From Isosphaeraceae bacterium (GTDB lineage: Bacteria > Planctomycetota > Planctomycetia > Isosphaerales > Isosphaeraceae), in assembly GCA_021324445.1 (NCBI GenBank), contig JAJPJC010000339.1, positions 1-64,000 of the forward strand: a stretch of DNA of 64,000 nt. Reading direction: 5' to 3'. Under the pieces are notes generated by a model. The model did no database searches and had not been told where the DNA came from. It saw nothing but the letters and a program-made list of their open reading frames with translations. The position numbers and the translations under genes are program-made. This document shows, one piece after another, positions 1 through 7,410 of the stretch; within the stretch, counting starts at the first letter, position 1, and the number at the start of each line of letters is the position of its first letter.

Positions 1-27
1 GCAACCTCCGGCTTTGCCGGAGGTTGC
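1..27. repeat. Perfect hairpin at the window edge
   Basis: Positions 1-12 and 16-27 are exact reverse complements separated by TTT, giving a 12-bp GC-rich stem. No gene is visible beside it inside the window, so it could be the terminator of a gene to the left or a dispersed palindromic repeat. Confidence 0.6.
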
Positions 28-75
28 GGCGGCGAGGTCCACACGAAGGGGTGGGGTGGGTCGCTCGGCGGTTCC

Positions 76-122
76 CCAGGGGCTGACGCCCCTGGCTACG
101 TTCTTCCGCCCCCTTCGGGGGC
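76..122. repeat. Two adjacent GC-rich hairpins
   Basis: An 8-bp perfect stem (76-83 with 88-95, loop TGAC) is followed by a 6-bp perfect stem (108-113 with 117-122, loop TTC). A similar pair of C-run/G-run hairpins next to a 'ctacgt' string occurs near 33055-33105, so this looks like a dispersed intergenic repeat rather than a terminator of one gene. Confidence 0.5.
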
Positions 123-352
123 TTCCGGAACAGACTCTTAGGGCGGGCGGAGTGTCACGTCAATGCAACCCGATAAGGGCGCCTCGGTCGGATCGACCGA
201 CAACCTGAGAAGCCTTTGCGCGACTCGATGCCTTCCTGCACGCTTGTTGCCCTCCACCTGGGAACGGTTCCCCAAAACCTCACCGTCACCGCGTTCTGGT
301 GACCCGAGACGATCGCCGGAATCAGCCCTCGCGGCGGGATCGGAAGCCGTGG

Positions 353-449
353 CGTGACGTAAGTCCAAGCGGCATAAGGCTGTGACGAGCGTGGCGTGTT
401 TTCTTGCCGAGTTTCGTGACGTAAGTCCAAGCGGCATAAGGCTGTGACG
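353..449. repeat. Two 35-nt direct repeats with 27-nt spacer
   Basis: Positions 353-387 and 415-449 are identical over 35 nt, separated by 27 nt. The core GTGACGTAA occurs a third time at 454-462. Only two full units exist and no cas gene is in the window, so a CRISPR is not supported. Confidence 0.6.
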
Positions 450-764
450 CCATGTGACGTAATTTCGGGGGGGGCTCCTCAATATTAGTACAAGCCGGCA
501 GTGAGCGGCCGGATCGTGCCCCCCGGAGCGGGAGTCTGCGGACGTCAACATCCCCCTTTTGAGATCGTCGGCGTTCCGCGGGTTCACGTCTCGGGGATGG
601 AGCGCAGGGGTCTCCTTCATGCTCTGGGCCTCCGGCCAGCGAACAGCCGTTGGGGGCCAAACAACGGGAACCGCTTGCGACGACGGCGCTTCCCAGTGGG
701 ACGATCCCTCGCACGCGGGAAAGAATCCGCGCCATCGCATCAGTTGGACTTCTCGGCCACGCTC
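450..764. other. Gene-free stretch
   Basis: Between the direct repeats and the 3' end of the uricase gene I see no reading frame with protein-like composition. Long frames exist only because of the high GC content. Confidence 0.5.
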
Positions 765-1658
765 TCAGCTCGATGGGCTGGTGGTGCGCTGAAGGGTGCC
801 GGTGATCGTGCCGTGTGGCTCGTCGGTGGCGACGAAGACCTCGTCGACGTTGTCCAGGCCGAACGATCGCAGATCGACCAGGATGCGATGCTTGTTGGGC
901 ATGTTCAGCGTGATCCGCTCGACGCGCGGGCACGCGTCGAGCACGGCGGCGCCCATGGTGTGGAGCGTCTGCTGGGCCGAGAGGCTGCGATGGCCGGCGA
1001 AGGTCTCCACCAGCGCCCGGCGCGCCTGGGCGTGCGCACCGTTCCAGTCGTACCCGGCGGCTTCGCCGCCATCGATCGGGGTGAGCCAGTCGGCCGTGAG
1101 CATCGTGGCGAGGATCCGGTCGGCGGCGTCGGGCAGCGTCGTGAACCGATCGCGGAGGAACCCGGCGAAGGCCGAGTTCGTCGTCTTGAGCAGGAACAGG
1201 TCGGCGATCCCCGACTCGACGCGCAGGCCGTCGCGGCCGCGATGGACGGCGCACGTCCGCGATTCGGGGCCCCGGCCGGCGAAGGCGTGGGGGTGCTCGA
1301 CCCCCGCGACCCGGATCCGCTCCATCGGGTGCTCCACCAACCGGGCCGTCGCTCGCTCGACGTGGGGATGATGCTCGAGGAAGTGATTCGCCAGCGCCAG
1401 GCCGAATCCCTCGATCGAGTCCAGCGCGTGCTCCTTGGCCAGCGCGTAGGCCACATTCTTCATCGTGTCCGTGGGGATGATCAGCCGGTTGTCGCCGGTG
1501 GTGTACGAGCCGGCAAAATCCCCCTCGAGCCGGATCTCGATGGTCAGCTCGCGGACCTCGTGGCGGTCGGCCCGGCGCGTGACCTTCGTCAGCCGGATCC
1601 GCGTCTTGCCGTAGGAATGCTCGGTGAGCACAATGGACACGATCGAGTTCCTCCTCAT
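765..1658 (-). CDS. pucL: Urate oxidase (uricase)
   Basis: Oxidises urate with O2 to 5-hydroxyisourate and H2O2, without cofactor. The 297-residue length fits the usual uricase of about 300 residues made of two T-fold domains. Family signatures visible are SYGKTRIRL near the N-terminus, the block SYTTGDNRLIIPTDTMKN (residues about 51-68; the TDT-K part lies in the active site), and the region RITLNMPNKH near the C-terminus with its conserved Asn and His. It is transcribed away from the allantoinase operon that starts 150 bp upstream, and together the two units encode every step from urate to allantoate. The 5' intergenic region contains a degenerate palindromic element that may carry or disrupt the shared promoter region. 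Confidence 0.93.
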   Translation of the reverse strand: MRRNSIVSIVLTEHSYGKTRIRLTKVTRRADRHEVRELTIEIRLEGDFAGSYTTGDNRLIIPTDTMKNVAYALAKEHALDSIEGFGLALANHFLEHHPHVERATARLVEHPMERIRVAGVEHPHAFAGRGPESRTCAVHRGRDGLRVESGIADLFLLKTTNSAFAGFLRDRFTTLPDAADRILATMLTADWLTPIDGGEAAGYDWNGAHAQARRALVETFAGHRSLSAQQTLHTMGAAVLDACPRVERITLNMPNKHRILVDLRSFGLDNVDEVFVATDEPHGTITGTLQRTTSPSS

Positions 1659-1698
1659 CAGGGCCGGCGCCTCGACAGCGAACAGGTCGGTCCGATCA

Positions 1699-1793
1699 TA
1701 TTACTCGGAAAGGAAGATCCCCAAGTAGTTCAGGCTCTAGCCTGACAGGACCGGAGCGTCAGGCCAAAAGCCCGACCTACGTTCGGGCCGAGG
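1699..1793. repeat. Degenerate MITE-like palindromic element, copy A
   Basis: This intergenic stretch aligns along its length with the well-preserved palindrome at 5428-5531. It shares the outer string beginning TATTAC-CGG-AAGGAAG, the inner CAGGCT...AGCCTGAC motifs, and the closing GACCTAC. Arms here are mutated, so pairing is imperfect. It lies between the divergent uricase and allantoinase genes. Confidence 0.55.
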
Positions 1794-1808
1794 CTCCCGG
1801 GGAGTGGC

Positions 1809-3227
1809 ATGCCGGACCCATCGACCCACACGGCGAAGGGCGATCCCGCCGGGGACCACTGGGCGCTGTTGAGCCGGCGCGTGGTCACGCCGGCGGGCGT
1901 CCGCGCGGCGGCCGTCGTGGTCTGCGGCGCGACGATCGTCGACGTCGTCGCGCCGGGGGAGTTGCCCAACTCGTGCCGGGTCGAGGACGTGGGCGACCGG
2001 GCCGTTCTGCCGGGGCTGGTCGATATTCATGTCCACATCAACGAGCCCGGGCGGACCGAGTGGGAAGGGTTCGCCACGGCGACCCGCGCGGCCGCCGCGG
2101 GCGGGATCACCACCCTGGTGGACATGCCGCTGAACTGCTCGCCTGTCACGACGACGCCCGAAGCCCTGGCGTTGAAGGCCGGGGCCGCCGCGGGGCAGCT
2201 CCGGGTCGATTGCGGCTTCCACGGCGGCGTCGTGCCCGGCAATCGTGGGCAAATCGGGGCCCTGATCGCCGCGGGGGTCGTCGGCTTCAAGGCGTTCCTC
2301 TGCCCCTCGGGGATCGACGAGTTCCCCAACGCGAGTGAGTCCGACCTCCGCGCGGTCATGCCCGAGCTGGCCCGCGCCGGCCTGCCGTTGCTCGTCCACG
2401 CCGAGTTGATCGCCGGCGATGCGCCCGGGGCGGGGTCGACGCCGGCCGACCGCCGAAGCTATGCGCACTACCTGGCCTCGCGGCCCCGCGTCTGGGAGCA
2501 CGACGCGATCCGGCTGATGATCACCCTGTGCCGCGAAACGGGCTGCCGTGTCCACGTGGTGCACCTCTCGTCGGCCGACGCCTTGCCGATGATCGCGCAG
2601 GCGCGCGCCGAGGGGCTGCCGCTGACCGTCGAGACCTGCCCGCACTACCTGGCCTTCGCCGCCGAGGAGATCCCCGACGGCGATCCCCGGTTCAAGTGCG
2701 CGCCGCCGATCCGCGAGCGGGAGAATCGCGAACGGCTCTGGCAGGGCCTGCGCGACGGCCTGATCGACACGATCGGCTCGGACCACTCCCCCGCGCCGCC
2801 CGAGCTGAAGTTGCTGGCCGAGGGGGACCTGTCGCGCGCCTGGGGCGGCATCGCCTCGCTCCAGCTCGCGCTGCCGGCGGTCTGGACCGAAGCGCGCGCC
2901 CGCGGGTTCAACCTGGCTGACCTGGCGCGATGGATGGCCTCTGGGCCGTCGGAGGTGGTCGGCCTGTCGGACCGCAAGGGAGCAATCGCCCCGGGCCGCG
3001 CCGCCGACCTCGTCGTTTTCGACCCCGACACCCGCGCCGCGGTCGATCCGGCAGCTTTGCACCACCGCCACCGGGCCACCCCGTATGAAGGGCGCGTCCT
3101 GGCCGGCCGCGTCGAGACGACCTACCTCGGCGGTCAGACAGTCTACCGCTCGGGCATCTTCCCCGGTCCCAATCGGGGGCAGGTCCTGCTCGCCGGGGGC
3201 GACGGCTGTCGAGGAGTGACCCCATGA
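1809..3227 (+). CDS. allB: Allantoinase
   Basis: Cyclic amidohydrolase that hydrolyses allantoin to allantoate in purine breakdown. The 472-residue protein has the metal-binding motif HVHINEPGR (His74, His76), the lysine expected to be carbamylated in GFKAFLC (Lys161), a further HAE motif, HVVHLSS and the late Asp in SDHSP (Asp325), all in amidohydrolase order. The INEPGRTEWEGF stretch separates allantoinases from dihydroorotases and hydantoinases. ATG at 1809 follows GGGGAG by four bases. The stop overlaps the next start by 4 nt (ATGA), so allB, uraD and uraH are probably translationally coupled. Confidence 0.93.
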   Translation: MPDPSTHTAKGDPAGDHWALLSRRVVTPAGVRAAAVVVCGATIVDVVAPGELPNSCRVEDVGDRAVLPGLVDIHVHINEPGRTEWEGFATATRAAAAGGITTLVDMPLNCSPVTTTPEALALKAGAAAGQLRVDCGFHGGVVPGNRGQIGALIAAGVVGFKAFLCPSGIDEFPNASESDLRAVMPELARAGLPLLVHAELIAGDAPGAGSTPADRRSYAHYLASRPRVWEHDAIRLMITLCRETGCRVHVVHLSSADALPMIAQARAEGLPLTVETCPHYLAFAAEEIPDGDPRFKCAPPIRERENRERLWQGLRDGLIDTIGSDHSPAPPELKLLAEGDLSRAWGGIASLQLALPAVWTEARARGFNLADLARWMASGPSEVVGLSDRKGAIAPGRAADLVVFDPDTRAAVDPAALHHRHRATPYEGRVLAGRVETTYLGGQTVYRSGIFPGPNRGQVLLAGGDGCRGVTP

Positions 3228-3727
3228 ACCTGGCGGCAATCAACGCCTGGCCGGAGGATCACGCGATCGCCGCATTCCGGCGCTGCTGCGGGTCGACCCG
3301 ATGGTCCGAGCAGATGGCGCGATCCCGGCCGTTCCCCTCGGAGGAAGCGCTGTTCGACGCCGCCGAGTGCACCTGGTGGGGGCTCGACCCGGCCGACTGG
3401 CTCGAGGCGTTCGCGGCCCACCCCCGGATCGGCGACCGCGAAGCTCTGCGAGCGAAGTTCGCCGCGACCGCCGCCTGGTCGGCCCGCGAGCAGTCGGGGG
3501 TCGTCGGCGCCTCGGAGGACGTGCTCCAGGCGCTCGCCGAGGACAACACGCGGTATCACGACCGGTTCGGCTACATCTTCATTGTTTGCGCGACCGGCAA
3601 GACCGCCGAGGAGATGCTGGCCCTGCTCCGGGAGCGGCTCTCCAACGATCCCGGCCTCGAAATCACAATCGCCGCCGCCGAGCAGGCGAAGATCACGCGG
3701 ATCCGCCTGGAGAAGCTGGAGTCCTGA
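3224..3727 (+). CDS. uraD: 2-oxo-4-hydroxy-4-carboxy-5-ureidoimidazoline decarboxylase
   Basis: Converts OHCU, the product of HIU hydrolase, to (S)-allantoin. The 167-residue protein carries the family motif AAHPRIGDRE (residues about 65-74, with the catalytic His), the downstream SAREQSGV helix, and the stretch YHDRFGYIFIVCATGK typical of the OHCU decarboxylase fold. A GAGGAG ribosome-binding site precedes the ATG. The gene overlaps allB at its start and uraH by one base at its end, placing it in the middle of a three-gene operon. Confidence 0.92.
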   Translation: MNLAAINAWPEDHAIAAFRRCCGSTRWSEQMARSRPFPSEEALFDAAECTWWGLDPADWLEAFAAHPRIGDREALRAKFAATAAWSAREQSGVVGASEDVLQALAEDNTRYHDRFGYIFIVCATGKTAEEMLALLRERLSNDPGLEITIAAAEQAKITRIRLEKLES

Positions 3728-4071
3728 TGAGCCCGATCACGACCCACGTCCTCGACATCGCCCGCGGCCGGCCGGCCCGGGGGATCGCCGTGACCCTGCA
3801 GATCGCGCGCGCCCCGGACCGCTGGACCGAGCTGGCGCGCGGCACGACCGGCGACGATGGCCGCGTCGAACAATTCGACCCGCCCCTCGCTCCCCTGGAG
3901 ACAGCGGTCTACCGGCTTCGCTTCGCCACCGGCGCCTACTTCGCGGCGCTGGGGGTCGGCGCGTTCTACCCGGAGGTTTCCGTCGTCCTCCAGATCGACG
4001 ATCCGGACCAGCATTACCATGTGCCTCTGCTCCTGAGCCCGTTCGGCTACAGCACGTATCGCGGCAGCTAG
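3727..4071 (+). CDS. uraH: 5-hydroxyisourate hydrolase (transthyretin-like)
   Basis: Hydrolyses 5-hydroxyisourate to OHCU, the step right after uricase. The 114-residue product starts THVLDIARGRPA and ends in YSTYRGS, the C-terminal tetrapeptide signature that distinguishes HIU hydrolases from transthyretin. HYHVPLLLSPFGY supplies the conserved His region. The ATG shares its first base with the stop of uraD (TGATG), so it is the third gene of the operon. Length matches the family (about 110-120). Confidence 0.93.
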   Translation: MSPITTHVLDIARGRPARGIAVTLQIARAPDRWTELARGTTGDDGRVEQFDPPLAPLETAVYRLRFATGAYFAALGVGAFYPEVSVVLQIDDPDQHYHVPLLLSPFGYSTYRGS

Positions 4072-4205
4072 CATGATAAAAGAGATGGATGCCTTTGCTT
4101 TGGCTGAGCCGGGTCGAGGCGGCTTGGGCAAGATGCCGCCGGAGCGGCACGCCGTTCGCGGCATCTGCAACCATCGGGCCGATCGGCCCGATGGGAGGGA
4201 AAACC

Positions 4206-4442
4206 ATGTCGAACCCGTCATCAAGCCGGGGTCCCCAGGCGTCCCAGCCGACTGATCGACGCAGCCGGTCTGTCCAGACCGGGATCGGTCCCGACCCCGA
4301 TGCGCCGAACCCGTTCGGCCCGGATGCGCCGAATGTCCGCGACGATGACCCGGCCGGTGGACAGGTCGTCCCCGAGGCACCGCCGCCGAAGCCTCCGGTC
4401 GCGCCGCTGGATCACGGCGATTTCGCGCCCGATGAGCCGTGA
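4206..4442 (+). CDS. Small disordered hypothetical protein
   Basis: A 78-residue frame with GGGAGG six bases before the ATG. The product is rich in Pro, Asp, Ser and Gln with no hydrophobic segment and no recognisable domain, so it is predicted to be disordered. It sits between uraH and the DUF4112 gene on the same strand. The ribosome-binding site is the main support; it may equally be non-coding. Confidence 0.4.
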   Translation: MSNPSSSRGPQASQPTDRRSRSVQTGIGPDPDAPNPFGPDAPNVRDDDPAGGQVVPEAPPPKPPVAPLDHGDFAPDEP

Positions 4443-4507
4443 TCGTCAGGCCGGTCGAATCCCCGTGCTGGTGAGAATTCCTGCTGCACGGTCGTCGGGG
4501 AAACTCC

Positions 4508-5065
4508 ATGAGCAAAGTCTTTATCGAACCGAACCCGACCGATCTCGATCCGCGCCGGCGCGAGGCGACGATGCGCAACCTGGAGCGCCTCGCCTGGCTG
4601 ATGGACCAGGCTTTCCTCATTCCCGGCACGAAGATCCGCGTCGGGCTCGACGCCCTGCTCGGCCTGCTGCCGATCGGGGGCGATGTGCTGACCGGCCTGG
4701 TCCAGGCCGCACTGGTCCTGGTTGCCTTGAACCATTACAAGGTGCCCAAGACGGTGGCCGCTCGCATGGCGGCCAACGTGTTGATCGACATCGCCATCGG
4801 CGCCATCCCGCTGCTGGGCGACCTCTTCGACGTCGCCTTCAAGGCGAACACCCGCAACATCCAGCTCCTGGAGTCGTACCGGCACCAGGCTCCGATCGCG
4901 GTGGAACGCCCGAGCCCCAGCCGGCTCATCCCGCGGGCGCTGGAGTTCCAACCGATCGGGATGCCCTGGCGCATCATCGTGCCGATTGCTGCGGTCCTGT
5001 TCCTCGTTCTGGCTCTGGTGCTGATCGGCTTCATCACGGTCGTCCGCTGGCTGTTCCAGTTTTAG
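4508..5065 (+). CDS. DUF4112 domain-containing membrane protein
   Basis: A 185-residue protein whose residues about 20-120 match the DUF4112 pattern: LAWLMDQAFLIPGTKIRVGL, then LLGLLPIGGDVLTG, and the second glycine-rich GAIPLLGDLFDVAFKAN block. Two hydrophobic stretches belong to the domain, and a strong transmembrane segment lies near the C-terminus (about residues 158-180). Function of the family is unknown. The ATG at 4508 follows GGGGAAACTCC. It reads toward the convergent HNH gene, with only 4 bp between the stops. Confidence 0.8.
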   Translation: MSKVFIEPNPTDLDPRRREATMRNLERLAWLMDQAFLIPGTKIRVGLDALLGLLPIGGDVLTGLVQAALVLVALNHYKVPKTVAARMAANVLIDIAIGAIPLLGDLFDVAFKANTRNIQLLESYRHQAPIAVERPSPSRLIPRALEFQPIGMPWRIIVPIAAVLFLVLALVLIGFITVVRWLFQF

Positions 5066-5069
5066 AGCC

Positions 5070-5405
5070 TCACTTCTGCTTCTTCACCCAGTCGACATGC
5101 TTCCGCACGCCTTCGTGGGCCAGGAGCGACTCCCGGGTGTTGTAGCTCCAGCCGAGGGTTTTCTCATCGGGGATGATGTCGTGGATGCCGTCGTGGCACG
5201 GCCGACAAAGCCAGAGGCCCCGGCCGCGCATCTCCTCGACCGAGAACCGGTTGCGGAACCGCTGCTTGCGGTGGCAGTGGCGCGGGATGAGGTGATGAAA
5301 CGTCAGCGCCTTCCCCGGCCGCCCGCACAGCTCACAGGCACCCGTCTTCCGCTCCTGGCGGCTGCCGGCTGGCTCGTCCTCGTCGCATTCTCGGTCCGAG
5401 ATCAT
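5070..5405 (-). CDS. HNH endonuclease-like protein
   Basis: A 111-residue protein with two zinc-binding knuckles (CELCGR and CRPCHDGIH) bracketing TFHHLIPRHCHRK, the His-His-x-x-P core of HNH nucleases. The order C-x2-C, HH, C-x2-C-H is that of small HNH proteins that act as nicking or restriction-type nucleases or have unknown targets. It stands alone, convergent with the DUF4112 gene, with a palindromic element starting 23 bp upstream of its start. Confidence 0.75.
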   Translation of the reverse strand: MISDRECDEDEPAGSRQERKTGACELCGRPGKALTFHHLIPRHCHRKQRFRNRFSVEEMRGRGLWLCRPCHDGIHDIIPDEKTLGWSYNTRESLLAHEGVRKHVDWVKKQK

Positions 5406-5427
5406 CGCGCGGGTCGTCCCGGGAGGG

Positions 5428-5531
5428 TATTACCCCGGCAAGGAAGAGACTCATGTAGGTCAGGCTGTCCAGCCTGACATGCCTGGAGAGTCAGGCTGGA
5501 CAGCCTGACCTACTTTCTTGCCGGCGTAATA
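5428..5531. repeat. MITE-like palindromic element, copy B
   Basis: Inner arms 5455-5478 and 5490-5513 are exact 24-nt reverse complements with an 11-nt loop. Outer arms 5428-5445 and 5514-5531 pair with two mismatches over 18 nt. The whole 104-bp unit is therefore one long stem. The internal motif GTCAGGCTG...CAGCCTGAC and the outer TATTAC..CGGCAAG string recur in degenerate form at 1699-1793. Confidence 0.8.
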
Positions 5532-5644
5532 TGAGCCGGCCTCCTGGGCTCGGCCGGCGTTGGTCGGTCACTCTCACTCTCCGGCCATTATATGAGCCTG
5601 TCGCGTGGAAACGGGGCTGATCCCTGTGCGGTCCCTGCTGCTCC

Positions 5645-5763
5645 GGCACTCCTGGGGGCTGTCCGGCTGACGCCGGCCTCGACCCCAGCCACCCATCGTT
5701 TGCCCGGCCAAAGCACTCGGGCGGCTGGGGTCGAGCCCGCAGGGCGAAGCCCCCAGGAGTGCC
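5645..5763. repeat. Second long palindromic element
   Basis: Outer arms 5645-5660 and 5748-5763 are exact 16-nt reverse complements; inner arms 5678-5690 and 5723-5735 are exact 13-nt reverse complements. The remaining bases bulge. It is unrelated in sequence to the element at 5428-5531 and lies in the 360-bp gap before the dimethylformamidase-like gene. Confidence 0.7.
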
Positions 5764-5892
5764 CATTTTCGACTCACTGGCCTGTGGCGTCTGGACAGTC
5801 CGAGCGGTACCGTGATCAGAGCTTTCCCATGACTTCGGGTGGTCCTCCAGACCAATTCCTTCACCTGAGCTCTCGCTGCTCCAGGGGCGACC

Positions 5893-7335
5893 ATGACTCG
5901 AATCCTGCCGCAGGGACTCCTGGCGATCATCGCCACGGCCATCCCCTTGGCGGCCGACATCCAGGCCGCCGACGAACCAACGTCCTTGACCATCGAGGGC
6001 TACACCGACCAGCTCAGCTATCGGCCCGGCGAGTCCGTCCGATTCCACATCGCGACCACGGCCGAACGGTACTCGCTGGAGATCACGCGCCTCGGTTGGG
6101 AGACGAAGAGTGTCTACAGGAGGTCCGGCCTCCCCGGCAGGGTCTATCCGATCCCGGAGCACGCCTCGTCGCACGGCTGCGACTGGCCGGTGGCCCATTC
6201 GCTGACCGTGCCGGCCGACTGGCGATCGGGGTATTACAACGTCCGGCTGCGGGTCGCCGACGGCGGGGGCAAGTTCGTCGGCCGCAACCGGCGGACCGCC
6301 GAGGTCGACGCCTTCTTCATCGTCCGTCCGGCTCAGCCCGGCACGGCGACGCCGATCCTGCTCCAGCTCTGCACCAATACGTATAACGCCTACAACAACT
6401 GGGGCGGCGGCAGCTTGTACGCCTACCACGGCCGGGCCAACCTCCAGGGCCACCGCGTCTCGTTCAACCGGCCGCTGGAGGGGCAATTCCGCCAGTGGGA
6501 GCTGCCGTTCGTCGCCTGGGCCGAGCGCAACGGGTACACGATGGATTACTGCGCCAACAGTGACCTCGAATTCCATCCTGAGCTCCTGGACCATTACAAG
6601 CTGGTGCTGAGCGTCGGGCACGATGAATACTGGTCGGCCCCGATGCGCGACCGCCTGGAGGCGTTCATCGCCCGGGGCGGGAACGTCGCCTTCTTCAGCG
6701 GCAATACCTGCTGCTGGCAGGTGCGCAGCGAGGAGGGCGGCCGCGCCCTGACCTGCTGGAAGCAGTGGTACAACCAGGACCCGGTCTATCCCACGGGAGA
6801 TCATCGCACCCTGACCACGGCCTGGAGCCACCACCTGGTCAACCGGCCCGAGAATCAGCTCACGGGAGTCGGCTTCCTCCACGGCGGCTATCATTTGAGT
6901 CACGGCCAGTACATGAACGGCAAGGGGGCCTTCACGGTCCACCGCCCCGATCACTGGGTCTTCGAGGGGACTGGCTTGAAGCGGGGCGAGGAGTTCGGCG
7001 GCAAGCACACCGTCGTCGGCTACGAATGCGACGGCTGCGAGTTCGAGCTGAAGGAGGGATTGCCCGTCCCCACCGGGCGCGACGGCACGCCCCGGGGCTT
7101 CGTCATCCTCGCCACTTGCCCAGCCCGCTGGCACCCTGATGACGCCCTCTGGTACGACCGCTTCCCGCGCGACTCGACCGGCGCGCCGGCGAAGGGCGCG
7201 GCCGTGCTGGGGATCTACACCAAGGGCGGGACGGTCCTCACGACGGGTTCGACCGATTGGGCCCACGGCCTCCGCGGCGGTGATGCCGTTGTCGAGCGGA
7301 TCACCCGGAACGTCCTGGATCGGCTCTCGAAATGA
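5893..7335 (+). CDS. Secreted N,N-dimethylformamidase beta-subunit-like protein
   Basis: A 480-residue protein with an N-terminal signal peptide (hydrophobic residues about 8-25, cleavage near ADIQA-A). After a beta-sandwich-like region (YRPGESVRFHI) comes the large-subunit-like core: NTYNAYNNWGGGSLYAY, DYCANSDLEFHPELLDHYK, LVLSVGHDEYWSAPMRD and GGNVAFFSGNTCCWQVR, blocks shared with the DMFase large-subunit family. The conserved Tyr/His/Glu near GHDEYW are candidates for the iron site of DMFase. Real substrate is unknown; a role in carbohydrate or amide breakdown outside the cell is possible. A small DMFase alpha subunit gene is not present nearby. Confidence 0.78.
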   Translation: MTRILPQGLLAIIATAIPLAADIQAADEPTSLTIEGYTDQLSYRPGESVRFHIATTAERYSLEITRLGWETKSVYRRSGLPGRVYPIPEHASSHGCDWPVAHSLTVPADWRSGYYNVRLRVADGGGKFVGRNRRTAEVDAFFIVRPAQPGTATPILLQLCTNTYNAYNNWGGGSLYAYHGRANLQGHRVSFNRPLEGQFRQWELPFVAWAERNGYTMDYCANSDLEFHPELLDHYKLVLSVGHDEYWSAPMRDRLEAFIARGGNVAFFSGNTCCWQVRSEEGGRALTCWKQWYNQDPVYPTGDHRTLTTAWSHHLVNRPENQLTGVGFLHGGYHLSHGQYMNGKGAFTVHRPDHWVFEGTGLKRGEEFGGKHTVVGYECDGCEFELKEGLPVPTGRDGTPRGFVILATCPARWHPDDALWYDRFPRDSTGAPAKGAAVLGIYTKGGTVLTTGSTDWAHGLRGGDAVVERITRNVLDRLSK

Positions 7336-7410
7336 TTTGGGCGTTCGGCTGAGCATTCCTCGAGAGCCAGACTTGATGCCGGCGACCGACTCGTCGAGTC
7401 GATCCGGCAT
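7322..7410. terminator. Hairpins between convergent genes
   Basis: Two inverted repeats lie at the convergent 3' ends: 7322-7330 with 7360-7368 (9 bp), and 7376-7382 with 7404-7410 (7 bp) enclosing a further 6-bp stem (7388-7393 with 7395-7400). There is no T-run, so termination on both strands is inferred from position only. Confidence 0.4.

Noticed and set aside
353-449. CRISPR array
   Set aside because: Only two full repeats and one spacer, a partial third copy directly after the second, and no cas genes in the window.
1737-3239. 500-codon minus-strand frame opposite allantoinase
   Set aside because: Allantoinase metal ligands are all present on the plus strand, and the antisense frame shows no family blocks.
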